In this document: positions 1 through 6,361 of the stretch, in pieces | How positions within the stretch are numbered: the first letter of the stretch is position 1 | Layout: every line of letters begins with the position of its first letter | NCBI GenBank assembly: GCA_023544605.1 | Contig: JAMJFQ010000062.1 | Span: 1-10,136, forward strand | Direction: 5' to 3' | DNA from: ANME-2 cluster archaeon | GTDB lineage: Archaea > Halobacteriota > Methanosarcinia > Methanosarcinales > Methanocomedenaceae | DNA: 10,136 nucleotides | Program-made: the position numbers and the translations under genes | The notes under the pieces: generated by a model | What the model was told of the DNA's origin: nothing | Databases searched by the model: none | Seen by the model: only the letters and a program-made list of their open reading frames with translations

Positions 1-828
1 CAGGGTATCACCGGGCATGTGGGTTCCTTTGAAACAAGGCTCATGCTGCAGGCTGGGACTCACATAGTTGCAGGGGTGACCCCTGGTAAAGGCGGTCGAA
101 CCGTGGAGGATGTGCCTGTGTTCGATACTATGCAGGAGGCGGTAGACACCACCGGTGCCAACGCCTCGATCATATTCGTACCCCCGGCATACGCGGCTGG
201 TGCCGTCCTGGAGGCCATAGGGTCAGGTGTTGGACTGGTGGTGTGCGTGACCGAGGGCGTACCGGTCAAGGACATGGTACAGGTGTTCGGTAGTCTGGAA
301 GGCACGGGCGTGAGGCTGGTGGGACCCAACTGTCCAGGCGTCACCACACCGGGCCAGGCACGGGTGGGCATCATGCCTGATTCGATCTTTTTACCGGGCA
401 GCGTAGGTGTGGTATCCCGCAGCGGTACCCTGACCTATGAGGTGGTGGATGCGCTGACCAATCATGGTGTGGGTCAGTCCACCTGCGTGGGTATCGGCGG
501 CGATCCCCTTATTGGCACCACGTTCACAGATGCTCTTGAGATGTTCGAGAATGACCCGGGAACTTCAGCAATAGTGTTGATAGGCGAGATAGGGGGCACG
601 GCCGAACAGGAGGCAGCTGAATACATAAAGGAGCATGTGACCAAGCCCGTGGTAGGGTATGTGGTGGGGGTAAGCGCCCCGCCTGGCAAGACCATGGGCC
701 ACGCCGGAGCTATCATCAGCGGGGGTGGCGGGACTGCGAAGGAGAAGATCCAGGCGCTGGAGGGTGCGCGTGTGGCAGTGGCCGGAAGTCCTGAGGATGT
801 TGCTGTTAAGATAAATGAACTGATTTGA
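1..828 (+). CDS. sucD: Succinyl-CoA ligase (synthetase) alpha subunit, 5'-partial
   Basis: This is the alpha subunit of succinyl-CoA ligase, which with a beta subunit (probably just upstream, outside the window) interconverts succinyl-CoA and succinate with NDP/NTP phosphorylation in the cytoplasm. The frame is open from base 1, where QGITGHVGSF matches the CoA-binding Rossmann start of the family. About a dozen N-terminal residues are therefore missing, and the GTG at base 19 is internal, not the start. VTPGKGG follows, then VGPNCPG, then SRSGTLTYE, and near the end GHAGAIISGG, whose His (about residue 234 of the visible frame) is the phosphohistidine. About 275 codons are visible, close to the usual ~290. 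The gene ends in TGA, 39 bases from the convergent remnant. The kor operon 1.3 kb downstream makes or consumes the same succinyl-CoA. An acyl-CoA ligase with other acid specificity cannot be excluded. Confidence 0.95.
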   Translation, partial: QGITGHVGSFETRLMLQAGTHIVAGVTPGKGGRTVEDVPVFDTMQEAVDTTGANASIIFVPPAYAAGAVLEAIGSGVGLVVCVTEGVPVKDMVQVFGSLEGTGVRLVGPNCPGVTTPGQARVGIMPDSIFLPGSVGVVSRSGTLTYEVVDALTNHGVGQSTCVGIGGDPLIGTTFTDALEMFENDPGTSAIVLIGEIGGTAEQEAAEYIKEHVTKPVVGYVVGVSAPPGKTMGHAGAIISGGGGTAKEKIQALEGARVAVAGSPEDVAVKINELI

Positions 829-867
829 ACTGAAATGAAATATTGAAATGGTGAAAGGGCTGTGACA

Positions 868-1169
868 TCATTCAGGTGGATGTCTCATCATTGAAAATGC
901 CAGGTAACCTATCACGACAATAGCAAGCCCGATGAATCCCCACACGACCATCTTGTTCTCCAGCAGGCGGCTTTCCTCACCATCGCAGACATCCCCGATA
1001 CCGTCCCTGTCAGTATCACGCTGGTCCCGGTTGGCACGGTCGGGACAGTTATCACACTCATCACCCAGGGTATCCTTGTCCCAGTCCATCTGGTCAGGGT
1101 CAAAGACCCGTCATTATCAGCATCTTCACAGTAAATATTCCCATCAAACGTTATATCATCTCCAGAGCA
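868..1169 (-). pseudogene. Remnant of TSP type-3 repeat membrane protein (headless, frameshifted)
   Basis: Read on the minus strand, this is the C-terminal end of a protein with calcium-binding thrombospondin type-3 style repeats. GDECDNCPDRANRDQRDTD is followed by RDGIGDVCDG, then a single hydrophobic helix (VVWGFIGLAIVVIGYLAF) and the tail SMMRHPPE. The repeat motif continues upstream, but in another frame: CEDADNDG (about 1107-1130) should join VFDPDQMDWD, and one base is missing in the GGG run near 1107-1110. Upstream of this the frame meets TAA at 1170-1172 without any start codon, and the EamA gene begins on the other strand at 1182. An ATG at 1087-1089 would give a 73-residue tail-anchored product, but it lacks a ribosome binding site and starts inside a repeat. 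I read it as the surviving end of a larger exported protein. A sequencing error could explain the frameshift but not the missing N-terminus. Confidence 0.68.
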
Positions 1170-1181
1170 TTACGGTACCCT

Positions 1182-2045
1182 ATGATAGGTATCGGTGAGA
1201 TCTCGGCCCTCATGGCTGCACTTTTCTGGTCAATAGCTGCGGTGCTGTACAAGATGGGCCTGAAAGATATGAAGCCCTTCCCTGCGGTAATGGTGCGTAC
1301 AACAGCAGCAATGGGCTTCATGTTCATGCTGAATATAGTGCTCCACAGGTATGACCTCACAATACCCTTAATGGCGTTCCTGTTCCTTTCCCTGGGTGGA
1401 TTGCTGCGCCTCCTTCTGGGCGGATACCTGTATTTCCGTGGACTGGAATATGCATCCGTATCCAGGGTCCTGCCCATGATATTCACCTTTCCCATCTTTA
1501 CCATGGTGCTCAGCCGGTTGATATTGAAAGAGACCATCGGCCCGGGGGTGGTCATGGGAACCATCCTCATTGTATCAGGTATATTGATACTGAGCAGGGA
1601 GAAGGCATCGGGCAGTGAAAAGGATCCAAAGCTGGGTATACTTTTCACGCTTATGGCTGCCGTTTGTTATGCCTTATCCATAATCGCCAGCAGGGCCGGT
1701 CTTTATTATGTGGAACCTTTATGGGGGGCTTTCATCAGCCTGCCCATTCCGGTGATGGCCATGTATGCCCTCTTTTCGATGGACAAAGGACCAGCTGCTG
1801 CCTTCAAGCTGGATAAGCGCTCTTCAGTGTTGCTTGCTCTTGGCGGGATATTCGGTATGGGGCTGGGCAGTTACATGTTCTTTGTAAGTCTTACCAATAT
1901 AGGCACAGCCCAGGCCACTTCATTAGGTTCGGTCACACCCCTGTTCTCAAGTATCCTGGCAGTAAAATTTTTAGGGGAGCGGGTGACATCCCAGCTTTTA
2001 TTGGGGATACTTGTCACAATTGCTGGCGTCGGGTTAGTAATTTAG
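1182..2045 (+). CDS. EamA/DMT-family membrane transporter
   Basis: This is a 287-residue integral membrane protein of the drug/metabolite transporter superfamily, with two EamA halves of about five helices each (roughly residues 6-138 and 150-287). Each half ends in the family's characteristic pattern: PMIFTFPIFTMVLSRL followed by LKE in the first, and ATSLGSVTPLFSSILA followed by FLGERVT in the second. The short charged link SREKASGSEKDPK (138-150) joins the halves. Such proteins export or import small metabolites across the cytoplasmic membrane; the substrate cannot be predicted here. Length is normal for the family. ATG 1182 is the first start after an in-frame stop region and places the first helix correctly, though no clear ribosome binding site precedes it. 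It stops at TAG, followed two codons later by an in-frame TAA. Only 12 bases separate its start from the divergent remnant, so its original promoter region may have been rearranged. Confidence 0.9.
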   Translation: MIGIGEISALMAALFWSIAAVLYKMGLKDMKPFPAVMVRTTAAMGFMFMLNIVLHRYDLTIPLMAFLFLSLGGLLRLLLGGYLYFRGLEYASVSRVLPMIFTFPIFTMVLSRLILKETIGPGVVMGTILIVSGILILSREKASGSEKDPKLGILFTLMAAVCYALSIIASRAGLYYVEPLWGAFISLPIPVMAMYALFSMDKGPAAAFKLDKRSSVLLALGGIFGMGLGSYMFFVSLTNIGTAQATSLGSVTPLFSSILAVKFLGERVTSQLLLGILVTIAGVGLVI

Positions 2046-2059
2046 GCTTAATCGTATAC

Positions 2060-2070
2060 TATTTATAAAT
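2060..2070 (+). promoter_or_regulatory. Probable TATA box of the korDABC operon
   Basis: The stretch tatttataaat resembles an archaeal TATA box. At the usual ~25-base spacing it would start transcription near 2090, about 28 bases ahead of korD. It is the only such element in the 72-base gap after the EamA gene, and the gap is otherwise AT-rich with no hairpin I can see. Inferred from sequence only. Confidence 0.5.
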
Positions 2071-2117
2071 CCCCTCATCAATAATGTAAGTAATTAAGTA
2101 AGACGGCGGCTGTCAAA

Positions 2118-2351
2118 ATGGATACTGAAGATTTAGACCCTATACATATTTTCTCAAGCTGGTGCAAGCAGTGCGGTATCTGCACAACCATTTGTCCCAA
2201 GAAGGTACTTGAAATTGGCCCTGACGGCTATCCTTATGCAGCCAGGCCCGAGGATTGTGTCCTGTGTGGAATGTGTGATGCCCACTGTCCGGATTATGCT
2301 ATAACGTTAAAGGCGAAACATGAAGTGAAAGAGGAAGGAGAGCATGAATAA
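2118..2351 (+). CDS. korD: 2-oxoglutarate:ferredoxin oxidoreductase, delta (ferredoxin-like) subunit
   Basis: This is a 77-residue protein with two 4Fe-4S cluster motifs: C16-x2-C19-x2-C22-x3-C26-P and C47-x2-C50-x2-C53-x3-C57-P. It is the electron-carrying delta subunit of a 2-oxoacid:ferredoxin oxidoreductase, moving electrons between the thiamine diphosphate centre and external ferredoxin in the cytoplasm. The short length with two clusters matches stand-alone KorD proteins. It is first in the operon, about 28 bases after the predicted transcription start. The start ATG has only a weak upstream purine stretch (ggcgg). Its charged tail overlaps the strong ribosome binding site and the first 8 bases of korA. 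The assignment to the 2-oxoglutarate enzyme rather than another 2-oxoacid enzyme rests on the korDABC gene order and the subunit architecture. Confidence 0.92.
   Translation: MDTEDLDPIHIFSSWCKQCGICTTICPKKVLEIGPDGYPYAARPEDCVLCGMCDAHCPDYAITLKAKHEVKEEGEHE
2331..2340 (+). promoter_or_regulatory. Ribosome binding site for korA inside korD
   Basis: The purine run gaggaaggag lies inside the last codons of korD and ends three bases before the korA ATG at 2344. It fixes that start, which gives the 8-base korD/korA overlap and suggests coupled translation. Confidence 0.65.
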
Positions 2352-3477
2352 GCGAAATGAGGAGGTATTATTGCAGGGCAATGAGGCATGTGCTATGGGT
2401 GCGCTTGCGGCAGGTATGCGGTTCTTTGCAGGATACCCTATTACTCCCAGTACAGAGATAGCCGAATTCCTTTCAGCCGAACTACCCAAAATAAACGGCA
2501 ATTTCATTCAGATGGAAGATGAGATATCCAGCATGGGTGCTATTATCGGTGCTTCACTTGCAGGTACCAAGTCCATGACAGCCACCAGCGGTCCGGGATT
2601 CTCACTGATGCAGGAAAACATTGGTTTCGCATCCATGGCAGAAGTTCCCTGTGTGGTGGTCAATGTAATGAGGGGGGGACCCAGTACCGGAATGCCCACC
2701 AGGCCCAGCCAGGGCGATGTCATGCAGAGCCGCTGGGGCACTCACGGGGACCACCCGGTCATTGCGCTATGCCCCAAGTCAGTACTGGAATGCTATACCC
2801 TGACGGTCCGTGCCTTCAATCTGGCCGAGAAATACCGGACTCCGGTCATTTTGTTAATAGATGGTATCGTCGGCCACATGTGGGAGAATATCGAGATTCC
2901 TCAGGCTTTTGAGGTGACAGACCGGGCAAAACCCACAGTTCCTCCTGAATGGTACCATCCATACGAGAACCTGCCCGGCGGAGAGATCACCCCACTGGCC
3001 CCATTTGGTCAGGGATATCGTTACCATGTGACCGGCATGGTACATGACAGGTCTGGTTTCCCTACCCTGGTCCATGACGAGGTTGAACAATGTCTGAAAA
3101 GTATCACCAATAAGATCAAGAATAACCTGCACGACATCATTGATATCGAAGAGTATCTCCTGAAAGATGCAGATGTCTGTGTTGTAGCTTATGGAAGCGT
3201 GGCCCGGTCGGCACGGGAGGCAGTGAATATGGCACGAGAAGAAGGTATTAAGGCCGGGATGCTAAGACCGATAACCCTGTGGCCGTTCCCCCGGTTCCAT
3301 CTTGAAGATATTGCCCATAGGATGAAAACGTTCGTGGTACCTGAAATGAACTTTGGGCAGGTCTACGGTGAGGTACTTAAGTCAAGTCCCAAAAAGGCGG
3401 TACGTGTAACCAGGGTAGATGGTGAACTGGTAACACCAGACCAAATTTTCTCGAAAATACAGGAAGTGTCATCATGA
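2344..3477 (+). CDS. korA: 2-oxoglutarate:ferredoxin oxidoreductase, alpha subunit
   Basis: This is the 377-residue alpha subunit of the CoA-acylating, ferredoxin-dependent oxidoreductase that interconverts 2-oxoglutarate and succinyl-CoA + CO2. The N-terminal pyrimidine-binding domain covers about residues 10-240, with AGYPITPSTEI (29-39), MEDEISS (57-63), TSGPG (81-85) and GGPSTGMPTRPSQ (111-123). The C-terminal transketolase-like domain follows (about 270-375; VVAYGSVARSARE, then GMLRPITLWPFP). Domain order and length match KorA, and the gamma domain is a separate gene here, as expected for the kor rather than the fused pyruvate type. The start at 2344 follows a strong ribosome binding site, and the stop overlaps the korB start by 4 bases (ATGA). 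The substrate could in principle be another 2-oxoacid, such as a branched-chain one. The nearby succinyl-CoA ligase supports 2-oxoglutarate. Confidence 0.93.
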   Translation: MNKRNEEVLLQGNEACAMGALAAGMRFFAGYPITPSTEIAEFLSAELPKINGNFIQMEDEISSMGAIIGASLAGTKSMTATSGPGFSLMQENIGFASMAEVPCVVVNVMRGGPSTGMPTRPSQGDVMQSRWGTHGDHPVIALCPKSVLECYTLTVRAFNLAEKYRTPVILLIDGIVGHMWENIEIPQAFEVTDRAKPTVPPEWYHPYENLPGGEITPLAPFGQGYRYHVTGMVHDRSGFPTLVHDEVEQCLKSITNKIKNNLHDIIDIEEYLLKDADVCVVAYGSVARSAREAVNMAREEGIKAGMLRPITLWPFPRFHLEDIAHRMKTFVVPEMNFGQVYGEVLKSSPKKAVRVTRVDGELVTPDQIFSKIQEVSS

Positions 3478-4307
3478 TGCGCACACCTGAAGCTATATAC
3501 AAATACCTGCGTCCGGATAAGAAATTCCCGCATGTATGGTGCCCTGGCTGCGGTATAGGTATTGTTATGGGTGCACTTGTCAGGGCTATAGAGAACACTG
3601 AGCTTACAAAAGACGAGATAGTATTGGTCAGCGGGATAGGCTGCTCGGGGAGGATAAGCACCTATCTGGACTTCAATACTCTGCATACAACACACGGTCG
3701 GGCCCTGACATTTGCCACTGGTATCAAACTGGCAAATCCCGAACTGACCGTAATAACCGTCATGGGTGACGGGGATGCTACAGCCATCGGCGGCAACCAC
3801 CTGATCCATGCCTGCCGGCGCAACATTGACATCAATGCCATTATTATCAATAACAATATCTACGGTATGACCGGGGGACAATACTCTCCCACCACCCCAA
3901 TGGAGAGCAAAGCCAGTACAGCGCAGTATGGCAGTATCGAAAAACCTTTTGATATATGTAAACTGGTAGAGGCTTGCGGTGCCACATTTGTAGCCAGGGG
4001 CACCACATTCCATGCAAAGATGCTGGATGCCATGATGCTGAGGGCTCTCAACCATAAGGGTTTTAGCGTTGTGGAGGCCATGGCACAGTGCCCCGTACAA
4101 TACGGCAGGCGCAACAAACTGGGGACACCAATGGATATGATGCAATGGTTCAAAGATAATTCAGTATCCAGCCCTGCATTTGATAAAATTCCACCTGATG
4201 AATTAGATGAGCAGTTCCCCGTGGGTGTGCTGGTTAACAAGGAAGAAAAGGAATACATAGACCGATACAGGGATATTGTCAAAAAAGCGGGTGGCGATGT
4301 ACCTTGA
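3474..4307 (+). CDS. korB: 2-oxoglutarate:ferredoxin oxidoreductase, beta (TPP-binding) subunit
   Basis: This 277-residue subunit carries the thiamine diphosphate site of the enzyme. WCPGCGIGIV (22-31) holds the N-terminal cysteine motif of the beta subunits, and IGCSGR (55-60) follows. The diphosphate/Mg binding motif runs from MGDGDA (97-102) to IINNNIYGMTGGQ (124-136). SPTTP (138-142) follows, and then the C-terminal part. With CxxC plus the later cysteines it probably binds one 4Fe-4S cluster near the cofactor, as in the family. Two ATG codons stand in tandem at 3474 and 3477. The first gives the classical ATGA overlap with korA, and the choice changes the protein by one residue. The stop overlaps the TTG start of korC by four bases (TTGA). 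Length is typical. Confidence 0.94.
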   Translation: MMRTPEAIYKYLRPDKKFPHVWCPGCGIGIVMGALVRAIENTELTKDEIVLVSGIGCSGRISTYLDFNTLHTTHGRALTFATGIKLANPELTVITVMGDGDATAIGGNHLIHACRRNIDINAIIINNNIYGMTGGQYSPTTPMESKASTAQYGSIEKPFDICKLVEACGATFVARGTTFHAKMLDAMMLRALNHKGFSVVEAMAQCPVQYGRRNKLGTPMDMMQWFKDNSVSSPAFDKIPPDELDEQFPVGVLVNKEEKEYIDRYRDIVKKAGGDVP

Positions 4308-4861
4308 AGCGGTATTATATCTGCCTTTCCGGTTCGGGCGGCCAGGGCCTTATACTGGGCGGCGTGTTGCTGGCACATGCTGCTGTCATTGACGGGAAGT
4401 ATGTGACCCTGACCAGCAGTTACGGTCCCGAGGCCAGGGGCGGTGCCAGCAGGTCAAGCCTTGTGATAAGTAACAATCCCATCGATTACCCCTTGCCTTA
4501 CAAGCTGGATCTATTGTTGACACTGAACCAGGCATCCTGTAATTGCTATGTACCCCATTTGAAGGAGGAGGGCATATTGATAGTGGATTCTACTTTGATC
4601 ATGCACCCGCCTCCTATCCGGCATTATAGTGTGCCCTTTACTACCATGGCAGCAGAGGCCGGAGCAGCACTTGCAGCCAATGTTACGGCCCTGGGCACCA
4701 TTTTGGGTCTTACAGGTGTAATAAAGCCCGCATCTCTTGAAGCCGTATTGCAGGCACGAATAAAAGCGGAATTGTTGCCAGTGAATGAAAAGGCATTTAA
4801 ACTGGGACTCAAGGAAGGAAGGAAGTTGAAGAACCATAGTGAAGAGTATTACATCTACTGA
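4304..4861 (+). CDS. korC: 2-oxoglutarate:ferredoxin oxidoreductase, gamma subunit
   Basis: This is the 185-residue gamma subunit, the CoA-interacting domain of 2-oxoacid:ferredoxin oxidoreductases. It opens with YICLSGSGGQGLILGG (5-20, glycine-rich loop), then TLTSSYGPEARGGASRSS (35-52), and IVDSTL (93-98). These are the standard landmarks of the POR/KOR gamma family, and the length is right. The start is TTG at 4304, overlapping the korB stop as TTGA; no ATG or GTG lies near, and the protein begins at the expected residue. The rare start and weak ribosome binding site (gggtgg) suggest translation depends on ribosomes arriving from korB. It is the last gene of the operon: a 217-base AT-rich gap follows. 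Confidence 0.93.
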   Translation: MKRYYICLSGSGGQGLILGGVLLAHAAVIDGKYVTLTSSYGPEARGGASRSSLVISNNPIDYPLPYKLDLLLTLNQASCNCYVPHLKEEGILIVDSTLIMHPPPIRHYSVPFTTMAAEAGAALAANVTALGTILGLTGVIKPASLEAVLQARIKAELLPVNEKAFKLGLKEGRKLKNHSEEYYIY

Positions 4862-5002
4862 TGTTATTTTCTAAAACAATTTTATATAAATATTTAAATA
4901 TTAGATATTCAGACTCTTTTCACGGTTTAGAACTATTGTGAACGAATTGGTAATATTCAGCACCTAACTGAACAATCAAAGACTTTTAAGACAGTAACAA
5001 CC

Positions 5003-5013
5003 CTTATATAAAA
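5003..5013 (+). promoter_or_regulatory. Probable TATA box for the DUF5667 gene
   Basis: The stretch cttatataaaa fits an archaeal TATA box, with a predicted transcription start near 5030-5040 and a 40-50 base leader before the ATG at 5079. A second, less well placed AT-rich element (tttatataaatatttaaata, 4881-4900) lies further up in the same 217-base gap after korC; it could be an alternative promoter or part of the korC terminator region. Nothing else recognisable lies in the gap. Confidence 0.5.
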
Positions 5014-5065
5014 AAACGCTCAATCATTTATCAAGCACAAAAAAGATGATAATTGTGTTATTGCA

Positions 5066-5072
5066 GAGGTGA
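5066..5072 (+). promoter_or_regulatory. Ribosome binding site for the DUF5667 gene
   Basis: The sequence gaggtga lies six bases before the ATG at 5079 and matches the anti-Shine-Dalgarno end of archaeal 16S rRNA. It supports that start, which also gives a proper signal peptide. Confidence 0.7.
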
Positions 5073-5078
5073 AGAAAA

Positions 5079-5918
5079 ATGAAAATAAAAATGATAATTG
5101 CACTGTTGCTTTGTCTTAGCTTTGTACTTTTGGTAGGTAGTGCAATGGCTGATGTGGGTAATAGTAATAGTGAACAGGACACACTTTCTGCTGACACACC
5201 ATCCAATAATTCTGAAAACGAAACTAATGATATGGATGATGCTGACGAAGATAAAGACGATAGTGTCACAGATAAAATAACGAACGAACTTTTCCTTGAA
5301 GAGGAAGATGAAGGCGAAGAAACAGACGACATCCCTCCATTTGAAGGTGCGGTTGGACCCGAACATGCACTATACGGGCTCAAGATAGCCTTCGCAAACA
5401 TAGACGAGACTTTTACCTACAACTCTTCACAGCGTCTGGGCAAACAGGTTTCAGATGCAAGGCGCAGAATTGCGGAAGCCAGGGCCGAGATGGAAGAAGG
5501 AAATGATGAGGCTGCAGGGATTGCCTTTGAACATTACAATAAAAAGATAGATAACATCGGTGCAACTGCCAATAGCTTAGATGAAGATGATCCAGGTCTT
5601 GAATATGCCCAAAAGATGATGTTAAAGCATCAGCTTGTACTCCAGAATTTGATCCAGCAGAAGTTGGCACAAGGCAAGAATGTGAAGGGGATAATGAATG
5701 CCTTCAATAACAGTCTGAGACTGGAAGAAAAGTTCCAGTTGAAAATGGAAATGAAGGCCCAAAGGGGCGGTGAGAACTCGGAACAGATGGGTGAAGCTAT
5801 TAACCACGGTAATGGTGAATCAAACACTAGTAATAGTGGATCAAACACTGATAATGGCGAATCAGACACCGGTAATGTTGAATCAACAGGTAATAAAAAA
5901 GGTAATGGTAACAAATAA
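5079..5918 (+). CDS. Secreted acidic DUF5667-domain protein
   Basis: This is a 279-residue exported protein of unknown function. Residues 1-24 form a signal peptide (MKIKMIIALLLCLSFVLL, then GSAMA, cleavage likely after Ala24). Residues 25-87 are disordered and strongly acidic, rich in Asp, Glu, Asn and Ser. From about 88 to 225 lies a helical domain of the DUF5667 type: PEHALYGLKIAFANIDETFT, then RLGKQVSDARRRIAEARAEM, then paired helices to MKMEMKAQ-like residues near 228. The end (243-279) is low complexity, built on a seven-residue repeat of Asn, Gly, Ser and Thr, with no membrane anchor or sorting signal. Several N-x-S/T sequons suggest glycosylation. It has its own TATA box and strong ribosome binding site, and lies 30 bases ahead of the next gene, probably in one transcript. 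DUF5667 proteins occur in archaea and bacteria near envelope genes; I infer a surface or matrix role only. Confidence 0.82.
   Translation: MKIKMIIALLLCLSFVLLVGSAMADVGNSNSEQDTLSADTPSNNSENETNDMDDADEDKDDSVTDKITNELFLEEEDEGEETDDIPPFEGAVGPEHALYGLKIAFANIDETFTYNSSQRLGKQVSDARRRIAEARAEMEEGNDEAAGIAFEHYNKKIDNIGATANSLDEDDPGLEYAQKMMLKHQLVLQNLIQQKLAQGKNVKGIMNAFNNSLRLEEKFQLKMEMKAQRGGENSEQMGEAINHGNGESNTSNSGSNTDNGESDTGNVESTGNKKGNGNK
5811..5891 (+). repeat. 21-base tandem repeat coding a Ser/Asn/Gly/Thr tail
   Basis: Three full 21-base units (5811-5831, 5832-5852, 5853-5873) and one shortened unit (5874-5891) encode NGESNTS, NSGSNTD, NGESDTG and NVESTG. The first two units share gatcaaacact-like cores; the third differs mostly at silent or conservative positions. 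It forms a flexible hydrophilic tail on the DUF5667 protein and may vary in copy number between strains. Confidence 0.75.
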
Positions 5919-5948
5919 TCTGAAAAAATAAAAAGAGGTGCATTGGAT

Positions 5949-6239
5949 ATGGACCATTCAGAAAAAATATTCGATATGGTGAAGAAATACGAAGTGACCA
6001 GATCAATTGAAGGTAAGGATTATGTGGTCAAAAAACTGCGCAATTCTTTCAGATATCTCAACAAGACAGAACATAAAATAACCATGGCAATATTTGTAGT
6101 CCTTGAGTTGAACAGGAACCAGAAAATTGACAGCGTTGACATAGCTGAGAAAATATCCTGCCTTACGAACCTTGATAAGCACGAGGTTTTTAGTCGCCTG
6201 CCCGAATATATGGCTGATTATCTTACTATGGCAGGGTAA
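5949..6239 (+). CDS. Hypothetical 96-residue cytoplasmic protein, operon partner of DUF5667
   Basis: I do not recognise this family. The product has no signal peptide and no membrane helix. It is charged and probably all-helical: KIFDMVKKYEVTR, then KLRNSFRYLNKTEHKITMAI, then SVDIAEKISCLTNLDKHEVF near the end. The spacing of helices, with a DIAEKISCLTNLDKHEV-type segment, is reminiscent of a winged-helix DNA-binding fold, but this is only an impression. ATG 5949 is chosen because gaggtg (5935-5940) lies eight bases before it; an in-frame TTG at 5943 would leave only two bases. It follows the DUF5667 gene by 30 bases and precedes a strong hairpin, so the two genes probably form one transcript. 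A regulator of the upstream secreted protein is one possibility. Confidence 0.72.
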   Translation: MDHSEKIFDMVKKYEVTRSIEGKDYVVKKLRNSFRYLNKTEHKITMAIFVVLELNRNQKIDSVDIAEKISCLTNLDKHEVFSRLPEYMADYLTMAG

Positions 6240-6246
6240 ACGAGTA

Positions 6247-6296
6247 AAAACGTGAAAAGATGGGTTGCGTTCTCTGGACGCAACCATTCACGTTTT
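6247..6296 (+). terminator. Long hairpin with T-rich end, probable terminator
   Basis: Two stacked stems can be drawn. The outer stem pairs aaaacgtgaa (6247-6256) with ttcacgtttt (6287-6296), ten perfect pairs. The inner stem pairs ggttgcgt (6263-6270) with acgcaacc (6278-6285), eight perfect pairs, with a seven-base loop tctctgg. A 6:1 internal loop separates them. It starts eight bases after the stop of the 96-residue protein and ends in ttttatat. The AAAA/TTTT ends would let it work on either strand. Confidence 0.7.
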
Positions 6297-6330
6297 ATAT
6301 GTAGATAACGGGCGTTAGCGAGCAGTTACT

Positions 6331-6345
6331 TGTATAAGTTATACC
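6331..6345 (+). promoter_or_regulatory. Palindromic TATA box for a probably leaderless GNAT mRNA
   Basis: The 13-base perfect palindrome gtataa-g-ttatac (6332-6344) contains a TATA-like core. It is centred about 24 bases before the GNAT start (GTG 6359/ATG 6362), which is the archaeal distance from TATA box to transcription start. Transcription would thus begin at or next to the start codon. No ribosome binding site is visible there, in agreement with a leaderless message. Alternatively it is an operator. Confidence 0.45.
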
Positions 6346-6361
6346 ATATCGTCTACATGTG

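Noticed and set aside
19..828. GTG at base 19 as start of sucD
   Set aside because: The frame is open to base 1 and the upstream codons match the conserved N-terminal glycine motif of the family, so the gene is truncated by the window edge.
1151..1648. 165-codon minus-strand frame opposite the EamA gene
   Set aside because: Composition (Pro, Arg, Ser, Ile) is typical of the antisense of a membrane protein. It does not continue the TSP3 remnant, since its stop lies before the repeat frame.
3363..4145. 260-codon open frame on the minus strand across korA/korB
   Set aside because: It is antisense to korB, whose cofactor motifs are unmistakable. The antisense product is Cys/His-rich without any domain pattern and has no ribosome binding site.
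4862..5002. Possible small RNA between korC and the DUF5667 gene
   Set aside because: A TATA-like stretch is present, but I see no stable stem or conserved pattern, only AT-rich sequence.
5046..5109. Imperfect direct repeat (atgataattg at 5046-5055 and 5091-5100)
   Set aside because: Ten matching AT-rich bases 45 apart around a start codon are easily explained by base composition and the Lys/Met/Ile-rich signal peptide.
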